Origin: Pseudoalteromonas luteoviolacea
Lineage (GTDB): Bacteria; Pseudomonadota; Gammaproteobacteria; Enterobacterales; Alteromonadaceae
Direction of reading: 5' to 3'
Assembly (NCBI RefSeq): GCF_018100925.1
Contig: NZ_JAGJEH010000013.1
Location: 62,001-126,000, forward strand
Length of the DNA: 64,000 nt
Below, piece by piece: positions 30,935 through 39,885 of this stretch (position 1 is the stretch's first letter; each line of letters opens with the position of its first letter). The notes under the pieces were generated by a model. That model had not been told where the DNA came from and made no database searches. It was given only the letters and a program-made list of their open reading frames with translations. The position numbers were made by a program, and so were the translations under genes.

Positions 30935-33900
30935 TTATGATTCTCTTGCTTTTCTTTTACGCGCTGCAATCGCGCCCATGCCGCGTTTTTGTTTCGCGCC
31001 AGTTGGTTTATTGGTGGTAACCGAGGCTGATTTAGATTGTGCTCCACCGAGTAACACGGCCAAACTGGCTATGCTCGGATGGGCAAACAGCTCCGTCATT
31101 TGTAAGTTAGGGTATTGAAGCTTCAACTCTTCATACACGGCCATCAACAGCAGCGAGTGACCGCCAACATCAAAGAAGTTGGCATGCCTGTCGATATCTT
31201 CAGTTTTAAGGTGCTTTTGCCAAATATCCGCGATGAGCTGCTCGGTTCCATTCTGGGCAAGCTCGACCTGCTGTGCGGCTCGCGTTACTTTTGGTAACTG
31301 CTGACGCTCCAGTTTGCCACTGGCGTTAACTGGGAGTTTTTCTAACACTATGATGTCGCCCGGCACCATATAGGTTGGCAAGCGCTCACTTAACGCTCTT
31401 TTTAGCTTGTCAGCGAATGTGTCATCTGCGAATTTGGCGCTTTGAATATAAGCTATCAATCCTAGGCCATGGGCTTGCTGTTCAGTGACTACGACTGCCA
31501 TCTCCACCCCAGGCAACTGGCTTAGGTGCTGTTCAATTTCGCCCAGCTCTACTCTAAAGCCACGTACTTTCACCTGATGGTCATTACGACCGTGATACAT
31601 CAAGTCATTGCCTTGCCAACTGACTAAATCACCTGTGGCATACATACGTGCGCCCTCATCACAGAAAGGATCTGCAATAAAACGCGTGGCCGTCATCTCA
31701 GGCTGCGCCCAATAACCGCGCGCTAAAATATCGCCACCAACATACAACTGACCTATTTGCCCGTTGGAAACAACTTCGAGGTTGTCATCCAATACGTAAA
31801 GTTTACGCCCCGCCAAAGCATGGCCTAGCGGCACTGATTGACCCTCGCGTGCAGTAAAGTCTTGGCAGGGGTGGATCGCAGCCTCTACCACGATTTCTGT
31901 CGGTCCATAAGTGTTTAATAACCGCACATGAGACAAGCCGGTGTTTTGCCAATCTTGGATCCCCGCGACAGACATGGCTTCACCTCCAGAGTGAACTTGA
32001 CGTAGTTTTGGCAAGCTCAATACCGCCTGCTGTGCTTTGCGTGCCCAACTCGCGCTGATGCTGCGCCAGTAAGCAGCACTTAAATCCATCACAGCGACAT
32101 CATGTTTTTGTGCCTGTTGGTAAAGGGTATCGGCATCCCAAAGCGCATCACCACGCAGCAATACTGCACCGCCCACAGCCCAAGTTGGGAATAACTGCTC
32201 GACGAATGCATCGAAGTTTGCTGTGGCAAATTGCAATACCACATCATTCGCTTGCAAATTAATAAAGCGCTTAGCTGACTCGATATAGTGCGCAAGTGCA
32301 CCCAGTTCGATTGCCACACCTTTCGCCTTGCCTGTTGAGCCCGAGGTATAATTTAAATAAGCAGTTTGATTTGCATGATGCTCAACCTCAGGGAGTGATA
32401 TGTGTTGGTGCTGCTCACTCAAGAGAGTTTGCGGTGATAACAATGCGCCTTCGAAAGCAACCGCCAATTGAGCTTCGTCACTGATAATAGCTTGGCAGCC
32501 ACTGTCATTGAGCATGTGCTGTAATTTATCTGCTGGGAATTGTTTATCCAGTGGCAGATACGCAGCACCTGCTTTCAAGCAGGCTAAGGTGCTCGCCAGC
32601 ATCAATGGCTTACGGTTTTGCATTACCCCAACTACGGACTCAAAGCCTAACCCTTTTTCAATTAAGCCATGAGCCAGACGATTTGACGTATGCTCTAACC
32701 ATTCAAAGCTGTAGTGTTGATCATTAAATATCACAGCAGTACGCGTGGGATCTCGCTGTGCAAGATCACTGATATTTTGCAGCCAAGATGCATCCGGTAA
32801 GCTAATTTCTTCACCTTGGCCCAACTGTAAGGCAGCTGCTTGTTGAGAGTGAATGGCCAAATTGCCAATTGCGTTGTGTGGCGCAGTCACGATCTCGTTC
32901 AATAGCACAACAAATGCCGACGTCACGGCTTGCATATACTCAGTGTTATACAGCGCTGCATTGTACTGAAACTCAAGTATGAGCTCACCGCTATTGAGTA
33001 GGCGTGAATCGATGCTTAGATCAAATTGCGCTTGATCTTGCAGCGCCACCACTTCTTCAACCTCAACACCGGGTAAATCCAGTGCTTGTTGCACATCTTG
33101 TTCAAGGTGATTAAACATCACTTGAAACAGTGGATTCTGCCCGAGGCTGCGATCAGGGTTTATCACCTCGACCAGCTTTTCAAATGGCAAGTCCTGATTT
33201 TTTTGTGCATTGATGGCATGCACCTTGGTTGCAGACAACACCTCAATAAAACTTTGCTGCGCCGACAGCTCGTTGCGCTGCACCAAGGTATTGATGAAAA
33301 AGCCCATCAAAGAGTGCAATTCTGAACTGCGACGGTTGGCAACCGGTACACCGATACGCGGCTTGCGCTTACCAGTGTAGCGGTAGAAAAATACCTGTAA
33401 ACTACTGAGCAATAACATGAACAAGCTCGCGCCGTGACTATGAGCAAGTGCCTGTAACTTTTCAACTTCTTGATATGATAGCTGCACCGTTTGGCTTTGC
33501 ATTGGCGCAGGTCCATTCGCTTGCCTTGGATGTTGAGGAACAAGTAACTCTTCATCGTCGTTGCTTTGTAATTGCGCTTGCCAATAGGTCAATTGCTTTT
33601 GCGCGTCAACGCTTGTTAGCCACTGCTGCTGCCAAGCAGAAAAATCACCATAATTCACTTGAGAAGATGCTGTTGGCAGTGCTTTACCTTCACATATCAA
33701 CTGATAGTTACGGCTGATATCAGCCAATACCAAGTCAAAACTCCACGCATCACTGGCAATATGGTGCATAACTAATACCAGCTGATAGCAGTTTTCCGGT
33801 TGCTTGACCAGTGCTGTTCTGAAGTTTTCACCACGCTCAAGTGCAAATGGCTGCTGGTAAAAAGCTTGGCGCCATACACTGGTTTGTGCTGAGTCGTGCT

Positions 33901-36181
33901 GTTGACTGTGATCGACACACTGCCAATTAAGCGTTTGCGGTGTTACTTGCTGCTGCCACTGGCCGTGCTCATCCTTTCCATATGCGTGGCGCAATACACC
34001 TTGCTGCGCTAAAACATGAGCAACTGCGGCTTGTAAGTGCGCTTCATGTATGTCTCCATGTAGCGTTAAGCTTGCGCCAATATGATAGGCGCTGCTCAGC
34101 GGCTCAAGCTGCCAAAGGAATAATTGTCTTTGCTGCTGGGCACTGAGTGGATAGGCTTTTTGTGCCAGTGCAGGGATAGCATGTTGCTGCTCACCCGTGG
34201 CGATACTGTCACGTACCAATTGGCAGAAATCGCCAAATTTATGCGCTGCAAAAACGGCGGTTGGATCTATTTGGCAATGATACGTTTCCTGCACTTTTGC
34301 CAGCAATAAAGCCGCTTTTATTGAACTGCCCCCTAGGGCAAAAAAGTCTATCTCATTGTGATTAACTGGGTAGCGCAGCACGTTTTGCCATATGTCTGCT
34401 AAGCCGCGCGCTAGCTCATCCCACTCTGTTTGATCGTCTCCACCGTGGCAAGTTGATAACTGCTGCAAGTGTGCAAGCGTAAAGACGCCATAAGTTGCCA
34501 ATTTATCGTCGTTCAACAACTTCATACATGCACTGCGCTGCAATTTACCACTTGAGGTTTTTGGCAGCCCACCTTGGTCAAGTAGCAATACCAGCTCAGG
34601 ACAATTTCCAAATTGCTCAATGATAAAGTCTCTGACAATCAGCGCGGTTTGCTCCGCTGGCACCTCATTGCGATACACATTGGCCGTTTCAATCGCAATG
34701 CCAATGCCCTCGCCACTTTGTTCACTGGGCACTGGAAAGGCCGACACACGACCCTGGCGCACAAAACTCAACGCATCTTCTATCGCTCGCTCAATATCTT
34801 GTGGATATACATTGTGGCCATTCATGATGATCAAATCTTTCTGACGGCCCGATATATATAGCTGCCCAGCGTAAACGTAACCCACGTCACCGGTTCTTAA
34901 CCAGCGCTTACCAATATGTTCTACAAACGTTTCTTGTGTGGCCTGTTCGTTTCGCCAATAACCTAATGCGATGCTTGGGCCGCTGACCCAGATTTCACCA
35001 ATTCCGCCTTCTGCAACTTCATCGTAACTCGATGGGCAAGTGATACGTACTTGGTGCTCACTGGCTGCCACACCACAGCTCACTTGATGGCTGTAATCTT
35101 GTGTATCTCTGCTATCTTGTGCGTGTTGCAAAATAGCTTTACCTGACGCCAATGAGCGGTTGTCAAACGCCTTGATAACCGCACCTTGAGAGGGAATACT
35201 TCCGGTGACAAATAACGTGCCTTCCGCCAAACCATAACAAGGGTACAAGGCACTTGCCTTAAAGCCCAACGGGGCATATTTGTCAGCAAAGTTGAGTAGC
35301 GTGTCATGACGAATAGGCTCTGCACCTGAGAAAAATGCACGCAAACTACTGAGATTAAGGTCAGCTACTTGCTTATCTTTGATACGTTCGATGCACAATC
35401 GATATGAGAAATCAGGCCCACCACTGATGGTTGCTTGGTACTGATCAATGAGTTGCAACCAACGTGCAGGGCGCTCCATAAAATAACGAGGTGAGCAAAG
35501 CACCAACTTATAGCCTGTATAAATTGGCTGTAATAACCCCCCAATGAGACCCATATCATGAAATAGAGGCAACCAACTTACCAATACATCCTGCTCAGTA
35601 AGTTGCATCCCCTCGGCAATGGCTTTTTCATTGGCCAGTAAATTGCCATGGCTGACCATCACTCCTTTGGGTTTGGCTGTAGACCCAGAGGTATACTGTA
35701 AAAATGCAATTTCGTCAGATTGCGCAGGGTGACGTTCTACCTGTTCTGCTTGTTCACAACACTCGTCAATGACCATCATCTTACTGCCACTAACCTGCTC
35801 CACTAACGCCTCTACAGTCGCGGTGAAACGTGCTGTTGTCAGTACCACTGCGGCTTCTGAATCTTCAGCTATACCTACTGTGCGCGCAATATGCTGTGCT
35901 TTGGTCGATTCAGGTGGAAAGCTGGGTATGGCCGTTACACCGAGATATTGGCAGGCTAAAAAGCTCGCCACATACTCAATTCCTGTATCCATCAAGATCA
36001 GTGCTCTGTCACCCGCTTTGGCGTGTTTTTGAATATGGCTCGCAACCATAAGGCTATGCGCGTAAAGCTCTCCATAGCTCCATGGCGTGTGTGCTTTTTT
36101 ATCAACACATACCAGCGCTGTTTTATCCGGCTGATGCGCGGCATGTTGCGCTAAATGATCCATGATGGTAATGGCGGTCAT
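30935..36181 (-). CDS. Loading/first module: FAAL-T-C-A(basic)-T
   Basis: 1,748 residues. Residues 1 to about 570 are a fatty acyl-AMP ligase (TSGSTAKPKG, LPLFHDMGLIGG, CYGLAEGTLF, GRQKDLIIMNGHNVYP), which activates a fatty acid and loads it on the adjacent carrier (GGSS). A C domain (HHIASDA, Gly of the motif replaced by Ala), an A domain (about 1120-1620) and a carrier (GGHS) follow. The pocket residues D-A-E-D-H-G-T-V-E-K have acidic side chains at the positions that usually pair with a basic amino acid, so Lys is the leading candidate. The protein ends in a basic tail (ARKRKARES). Start at 36181 with GGAG seven bases upstream. This is a lipo-initiation module like PvdL of pyoverdine, not a dihydroxybenzoate loading domain. 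Confidence 0.92.
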   Translation of the reverse strand: MTAITIMDHLAQHAAHQPDKTALVCVDKKAHTPWSYGELYAHSLMVASHIQKHAKAGDRALILMDTGIEYVASFLACQYLGVTAIPSFPPESTKAQHIARTVGIAEDSEAAVVLTTARFTATVEALVEQVSGSKMMVIDECCEQAEQVERHPAQSDEIAFLQYTSGSTAKPKGVMVSHGNLLANEKAIAEGMQLTEQDVLVSWLPLFHDMGLIGGLLQPIYTGYKLVLCSPRYFMERPARWLQLIDQYQATISGGPDFSYRLCIERIKDKQVADLNLSSLRAFFSGAEPIRHDTLLNFADKYAPLGFKASALYPCYGLAEGTLFVTGSIPSQGAVIKAFDNRSLASGKAILQHAQDSRDTQDYSHQVSCGVAASEHQVRITCPSSYDEVAEGGIGEIWVSGPSIALGYWRNEQATQETFVEHIGKRWLRTGDVGYVYAGQLYISGRQKDLIIMNGHNVYPQDIERAIEDALSFVRQGRVSAFPVPSEQSGEGIGIAIETANVYRNEVPAEQTALIVRDFIIEQFGNCPELVLLLDQGGLPKTSSGKLQRSACMKLLNDDKLATYGVFTLAHLQQLSTCHGGDDQTEWDELARGLADIWQNVLRYPVNHNEIDFFALGGSSIKAALLLAKVQETYHCQIDPTAVFAAHKFGDFCQLVRDSIATGEQQHAIPALAQKAYPLSAQQQRQLFLWQLEPLSSAYHIGASLTLHGDIHEAHLQAAVAHVLAQQGVLRHAYGKDEHGQWQQQVTPQTLNWQCVDHSQQHDSAQTSVWRQAFYQQPFALERGENFRTALVKQPENCYQLVLVMHHIASDAWSFDLVLADISRNYQLICEGKALPTASSQVNYGDFSAWQQQWLTSVDAQKQLTYWQAQLQSNDDEELLVPQHPRQANGPAPMQSQTVQLSYQEVEKLQALAHSHGASLFMLLLSSLQVFFYRYTGKRKPRIGVPVANRRSSELHSLMGFFINTLVQRNELSAQQSFIEVLSATKVHAINAQKNQDLPFEKLVEVINPDRSLGQNPLFQVMFNHLEQDVQQALDLPGVEVEEVVALQDQAQFDLSIDSRLLNSGELILEFQYNAALYNTEYMQAVTSAFVVLLNEIVTAPHNAIGNLAIHSQQAAALQLGQGEEISLPDASWLQNISDLAQRDPTRTAVIFNDQHYSFEWLEHTSNRLAHGLIEKGLGFESVVGVMQNRKPLMLASTLACLKAGAAYLPLDKQFPADKLQHMLNDSGCQAIISDEAQLAVAFEGALLSPQTLLSEQHQHISLPEVEHHANQTAYLNYTSGSTGKAKGVAIELGALAHYIESAKRFINLQANDVVLQFATANFDAFVEQLFPTWAVGGAVLLRGDALWDADTLYQQAQKHDVAVMDLSAAYWRSISASWARKAQQAVLSLPKLRQVHSGGEAMSVAGIQDWQNTGLSHVRLLNTYGPTEIVVEAAIHPCQDFTAREGQSVPLGHALAGRKLYVLDDNLEVVSNGQIGQLYVGGDILARGYWAQPEMTATRFIADPFCDEGARMYATGDLVSWQGNDLMYHGRNDHQVKVRGFRVELGEIEQHLSQLPGVEMAVVVTEQQAHGLGLIAYIQSAKFADDTFADKLKRALSERLPTYMVPGDIIVLEKLPVNASGKLERQQLPKVTRAAQQVELAQNGTEQLIADIWQKHLKTEDIDRHANFFDVGGHSLLLMAVYEELKLQYPNLQMTELFAHPSIASLAVLLGGAQSKSASVTTNKPTGAKQKRGMGAIAARKRKARES

Positions 36182-36391
36182 GATTTACTCCATGAGATAT
36201 AACTAGCTGTGCGCATATTGGTTAATACCCGGTAGCTGAACTGTTGTATGATGCGCTTAAATAGTGATTGTTTCTGAGGTAGAAACTCGCTTGGTGACGA
36301 TATGAAGCGATAGTGAAATCCAGCCTACCGAGATATGGGTATCCCATGTCACCTAATTGCCAGTTCCAATATCACTTAATAACCTAATTGC

Positions 36392-36592
36392 TTACGCCAT
36401 CGCTTGGCGCAGACTCAAAGGACGCATATCCGTCCAATGGGTTTTGATATACTCTAGACAAGTTGCTTTATCACCGCTTACGCCCGTGTCTTGCCAGCCA
36501 CCAGGGATCGTCTTATAACTCGGCCATAAAGAGTATTGTTCTTCGTGGTTAATGATTACTTTAAAAGTGCCGTTTTCGTTGTCAAAACTCAT
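36392..36592 (-). CDS. MbtH-like protein
   Basis: 66 residues. It shows the family hallmarks: NHEEQYSLWP, PGGW, then G-K-x-x-CLEYI and W-x-DMRP. MbtH proteins bind NRPS adenylation domains and are often needed for their solubility or activity. The gene lies directly upstream of the first NRPS gene, with a 210-base gap that holds only a weak ATGGG/CCCAT hairpin near 36335-36347. A GTG three bases before the chosen ATG is an alternative start. Confidence 0.95.
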   Translation of the reverse strand: MSFDNENGTFKVIINHEEQYSLWPSYKTIPGGWQDTGVSGDKATCLEYIKTHWTDMRPLSLRQAMA

Positions 36593-36610
36593 CACATTTT
36601 TCCAAAAATT

Positions 36611-36641
36611 AGACTGTCGCCACTGTGACGCGCGACAGTCT
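36611..36641 (-). terminator. Hairpin between acylase and mbtH genes
   Basis: Perfect 10-bp stem AGACTGTCGC (36611-36620) / GCGACAGTCT (36632-36641). On the minus strand it is followed by AATTTTTGG, and the mbtH ribosome site lies in that tail. It is a partial terminator, attenuator or RNA-processing site. Confidence 0.65.
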
Positions 36642-36648
36642 AGGATTT

Positions 36649-39081
36649 TTAGTCTTTTTTCACGCTAAGTGTGATTTCGCTGACTTTATTTTGCTTGATC
36701 TGAGCATCGGTATACGGCAAATCAATTAACCCTTTGCCCGCAGCATAATGATCACTCGCATCTGTGAAGTGCGGCGAGTTTGGATTATTACTCTGCGAAT
36801 AAGTCAACAGGCCACGTGCTTGTGGTCCATGCTCGTCAAAACCGACAACCATCATCCAGCTAGAACCATAGTTAATAGGGTAACCATCGGTACTTAAACC
36901 TGTACTTATTGTCCAGTTTTCATTAAGTACTTCTTTCATTGGCGCAGCATATTGTGGTGCGAACGAGGTTAAATCCATGGCGTTGGTAGTTGAGTAAATA
37001 TTGAAACCACCACTGTTATGCTCTGCACCTGGCCAAGGAATGCGGCGTTCACCTTTTTGCAAGTACTGTAACTCACCCAATGGCGCATCAATGGCAAAAC
37101 CTGCATTTTCTAGCTGCTTGCTGGCAGCGAGAAGCTTAACCAGTGTCGACTTTTCTGCTTTAACAATGCTCGGTGTCACGGCTGGGAAGGCAGAATTAAA
37201 TTGAATTAAAAGATCTTCATCTTCTAATAAACTAAAGAACTCTTTCGCCAGTGGTGCTGATACAGAGTCTGCATTGAATTTACCGTCCCATTTTGCGAAT
37301 GCCTTACAGGTGGGATCCACAGGCATGCTCAATGTCTCTGTCACGGCGATAGTTTGTCCTGCGTACAAAGCACACGTTGCCATCACAGTTGGTTTATACA
37401 ACTCAAATGATGCACTAGTACCCGTTACAATGCTTTCCAACTCGTGGCGGTCAAACTTACCATCGGCACCTCGTGCAAAGCGCATCAAGTTTAAATTGTA
37501 GCGAGTACGACGAGTTTGCTTGTAATCAACGTGACCGTACAGTGGAGAATAACCTCTGAGCTTTTCCTTCAGGTTTGTCAGCCAGTATGAGTTATTGGCA
37601 TTGAGTACATAGTCGTTGCGGCGCAACTTAGGCGCACGCTCGTAAGGAACTTCTTGCTGATATACTAATGCACTGCTGGTCCCCGGTAGTACAGCCAAAC
37701 GGGTTTTCTTATACACTTCAGAAATCACAGGATGAGAGCGCAGTAGCTCTTCACCCACCGCAGGCAGATCAGGTACATTAGAATCATCGATATAAAATAC
37801 TTCGCCGTGTTTATCTGCCACGAGTGTGTTGTTAAATGCCAAACCATCGAGTGTTTTGAATGTATCGATAAACTCATCAAGATTTGATGCACGATTCATA
37901 GCCAACCAGTGATCTATCCCCTCCAAATTATTGAGGTTAGTATCGCGTACTACATAGGCATTTTTGCTATCCCATTTAAAGTTTTGCTGATCTTCAAGAA
38001 CATAGCCAATTGGCGTAGTGAAGTAATCTTTTTTCATGGTTAACACACCCATCGGCGTCAACACTTCTACATTGACCTGCTGCTTTTCAATATCGACCCA
38101 CTGACCATCAAATTTGTATTGCAGCGGGTTTGCAGGATTTAACTCTAGCTGATAAATGACTTCATGTCGGGCTGAAGAGTAAGTGTGGGTCCATGCCAAA
38201 TCTTGATTGAAACCAATATTGACGATACCAGGCACGCCAACCACTGAGGCACCCATGGTACTAAAGTCCCCCTCAACACTTGCATGGTTCGCCCAAAATC
38301 GTAAATTACCGTTAAATGGGAAGTGTGGGTTTGCCAAAAGCAAGCCGCGACCATTCTCTGTCACTTCATGACCCATTGCCCAACCATTTGAACCCTGTGT
38401 TAGCTGTTTTGGTTGGTAGTTGGTATTGCTTGCCATGAGCCATGGCTGTGATTGCTTGCTCTCCTGCTTGGCGATAGTTGGCAGCCACTCGTTACCAGTA
38501 CCCGGATTCGCCTGTAAGATTTGCACTAACAAGCGGCCAATGCTGTTTTGTACCGCAGAGGCTAATACGGATGCAACCACATCAACACCGCTGATAGGTT
38601 TTACCCAAGCTTGGCCACTACAGGCTGGTGCCAATGTAGCTTTACCTGAATTCACATCTTGTAAATACTGGTTATAACCTGCTGCAAATCCATCTGCTAA
38701 CGCACGAGTATCTGCCGACAGGTTGGTATATTCCCGCTCCACTCGACCATGTAAATCAATAATTTTATAGCCTAAATCTAGGCTTACAAAAAAGTTGTCC
38801 TGACCGTTTTTATGTGGTCCTAGGTACTTGGCGCGCTCACCTTTTACACGTACATAACCATCCGCCAAAATACATGCATGATCTTGTGCCTGTGCGTAGG
38901 CATTACCATAGCCTAAACCAAATAGGGATTTAGCTTGAATGTGCGGAACACCGTGCTGGGTGCGCGTAATTTTAACATCCTCGCTCAAGCTCATCGTCGA
39001 AGTACTTTCGTGAGCAGAGATATGACCGCCTGCTAAGGTGCAAGCAGCCATAACAGGTATTAATGTAGATTTTAACTTCAT
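36649..39081 (-). CDS. PvdQ-like periplasmic acylase (penicillin amidase family, Ntn hydrolase)
   Basis: 810 residues with an N-terminal signal peptide (about 1-23). The precursor cleavage site and nucleophile are visible as QG-SNGWAMG, with Ser231 becoming the new N-terminus of the beta chain. NPHFPFNG, VNIGFNQDLAWTHT and NENW around 630-700 also match the family. Close relatives are PvdQ and AHL acylases, which remove long acyl chains from amides. In pyoverdine synthesis PvdQ cuts the fatty acid off the precursor in the periplasm. Here the gene heads the siderophore operon whose first synthetase begins with a FAAL, so the same role is likely. Quorum-signal degradation is the alternative. 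A good AAGGA ribosome site precedes the ATG. Confidence 0.88.
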   Translation of the reverse strand: MKLKSTLIPVMAACTLAGGHISAHESTSTMSLSEDVKITRTQHGVPHIQAKSLFGLGYGNAYAQAQDHACILADGYVRVKGERAKYLGPHKNGQDNFFVSLDLGYKIIDLHGRVEREYTNLSADTRALADGFAAGYNQYLQDVNSGKATLAPACSGQAWVKPISGVDVVASVLASAVQNSIGRLLVQILQANPGTGNEWLPTIAKQESKQSQPWLMASNTNYQPKQLTQGSNGWAMGHEVTENGRGLLLANPHFPFNGNLRFWANHASVEGDFSTMGASVVGVPGIVNIGFNQDLAWTHTYSSARHEVIYQLELNPANPLQYKFDGQWVDIEKQQVNVEVLTPMGVLTMKKDYFTTPIGYVLEDQQNFKWDSKNAYVVRDTNLNNLEGIDHWLAMNRASNLDEFIDTFKTLDGLAFNNTLVADKHGEVFYIDDSNVPDLPAVGEELLRSHPVISEVYKKTRLAVLPGTSSALVYQQEVPYERAPKLRRNDYVLNANNSYWLTNLKEKLRGYSPLYGHVDYKQTRRTRYNLNLMRFARGADGKFDRHELESIVTGTSASFELYKPTVMATCALYAGQTIAVTETLSMPVDPTCKAFAKWDGKFNADSVSAPLAKEFFSLLEDEDLLIQFNSAFPAVTPSIVKAEKSTLVKLLAASKQLENAGFAIDAPLGELQYLQKGERRIPWPGAEHNSGGFNIYSTTNAMDLTSFAPQYAAPMKEVLNENWTISTGLSTDGYPINYGSSWMMVVGFDEHGPQARGLLTYSQSNNPNSPHFTDASDHYAAGKGLIDLPYTDAQIKQNKVSEITLSVKKD

Positions 39082-39268
39082 AACTTTCCTTCAGTTCTTA
39101 ATCACGGTTAAAAATTTAATGCCGTGCACCCAAGACGAATAAAACCGCAAAAAACCAAAGAAAATAACAAAACCAATTATTGCATTTTTGATAACGAAAG
39201 TTGCTAGAACCACCACTTCTTTGCTCTGTGGTTAATTTGCTTTTAATTAGTAAAACCACACAAAAGAC

Positions 39269-39298
39269 TTGACTGCTAATGGAAGATCAAAATAACAT
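39269..39298 (+). promoter_or_regulatory. Putative sigma-70 promoter of the ECF sigma gene
   Basis: TTGACT (39269-39274) and TAACAT (39293-39298) separated by 18 bases, directly upstream of the Fur-type site. Read by eye only. Confidence 0.4.
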
Positions 39299-39304
39299 AA
39301 TAGT

Positions 39305-39323
39305 GATAATTATTCGCATTATC
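39305..39323 (+). promoter_or_regulatory. Fur box
   Basis: GATAATTATTCGCATTATC matches the 19-bp Fur consensus at 15 positions, with both outer half-sites (GATAAT and CATTATC) complete. It lies 40 bases before the ECF sigma start codon and about 225 bases before the divergent acylase gene. It predicts repression of the sigma factor under iron-replete conditions. Confidence 0.8.
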
Positions 39324-39363
39324 TATTACGGATAAACTTTTAGGACAAATAGGAGTAAATACA

Positions 39364-39885
39364 GTGCAGCTGTGCAACAAGTGGTCTAAAGTGATTGCTG
39401 AGAATGAAGCGAAATTATTGGCTTATTTGAACAATATCCTACGCTGCCCATATCTGGCTGAGGACGCTTTACAGGATACTTTTCTACGCTTATCTGGTAT
39501 GTCAAAGTGCCAAGATTGCCAAGTGAAAAACACCAAAAGCTATTGCTATCAAGTTGCTAGAAACATCGCGATTGATATGATCCGTAAGCAAAATCGCGAA
39601 TCCCTTGTCGATTTAGAGTCTATTCAAACAGAGCAGTTTGACGACGAAAGTTCAAATATCGAAGAAAAATATATCGATGCACAACTATCAGATAAAGTGA
39701 ATAACACCATTGGCAAGCTATCTAAACGCCACCAAAACGTTGTCAGCTTTTACCGCGATGGCCGTTTAAAGCAAAAAGAAATCGCCAAGATGTACCACAT
39801 CTCTCCAACCTTGGTGAATTTTATGATCAAAGAGGCAATTCAATCTTGTCAAAATGAACTTAAAGCAGGGGCAGTGACGCACTAA
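39364..39885 (+). CDS. ECF-type RNA polymerase sigma factor (iron-starvation type)
   Basis: 173 residues. Region 2 is visible (AEDALQDTFLRL and YQVARNIAIDMIRKQ), as is region 4 with its helix-turn-helix (LSKRHQNVVSFYRDGRLKQKEIAKMYHISPT, in parts). Length and layout fit FecI/PvdS-like sigma factors. No anti-sigma gene is next to it, as with PvdS. The start is GTG at 39364 with AGGAG eight bases upstream. Together with the Fur box and the divergent siderophore operon this suggests that Fur controls the sigma factor and the sigma factor drives the biosynthetic genes. I did not find a clear shared promoter motif upstream of the operon. Its 3' end overlaps the converging gene by four bases. Confidence 0.88.
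   Translation: MQLCNKWSKVIAENEAKLLAYLNNILRCPYLAEDALQDTFLRLSGMSKCQDCQVKNTKSYCYQVARNIAIDMIRKQNRESLVDLESIQTEQFDDESSNIEEKYIDAQLSDKVNNTIGKLSKRHQNVVSFYRDGRLKQKEIAKMYHISPTLVNFMIKEAIQSCQNELKAGAVTH

Noticed and set aside
34400..36181. First domain as a dihydroxybenzoate-AMP ligase (enterobactin-type start)
   Set aside because: Motifs LPLFHDMGLIGG and GRQKDLIIMNGHNVYP are those of FAAL enzymes.
36331..36350. ATGGG/CCCAT hairpin upstream of the FAAL gene as a riboswitch or terminator
   Set aside because: Stem of five pairs and no U-tract; too weak to call.
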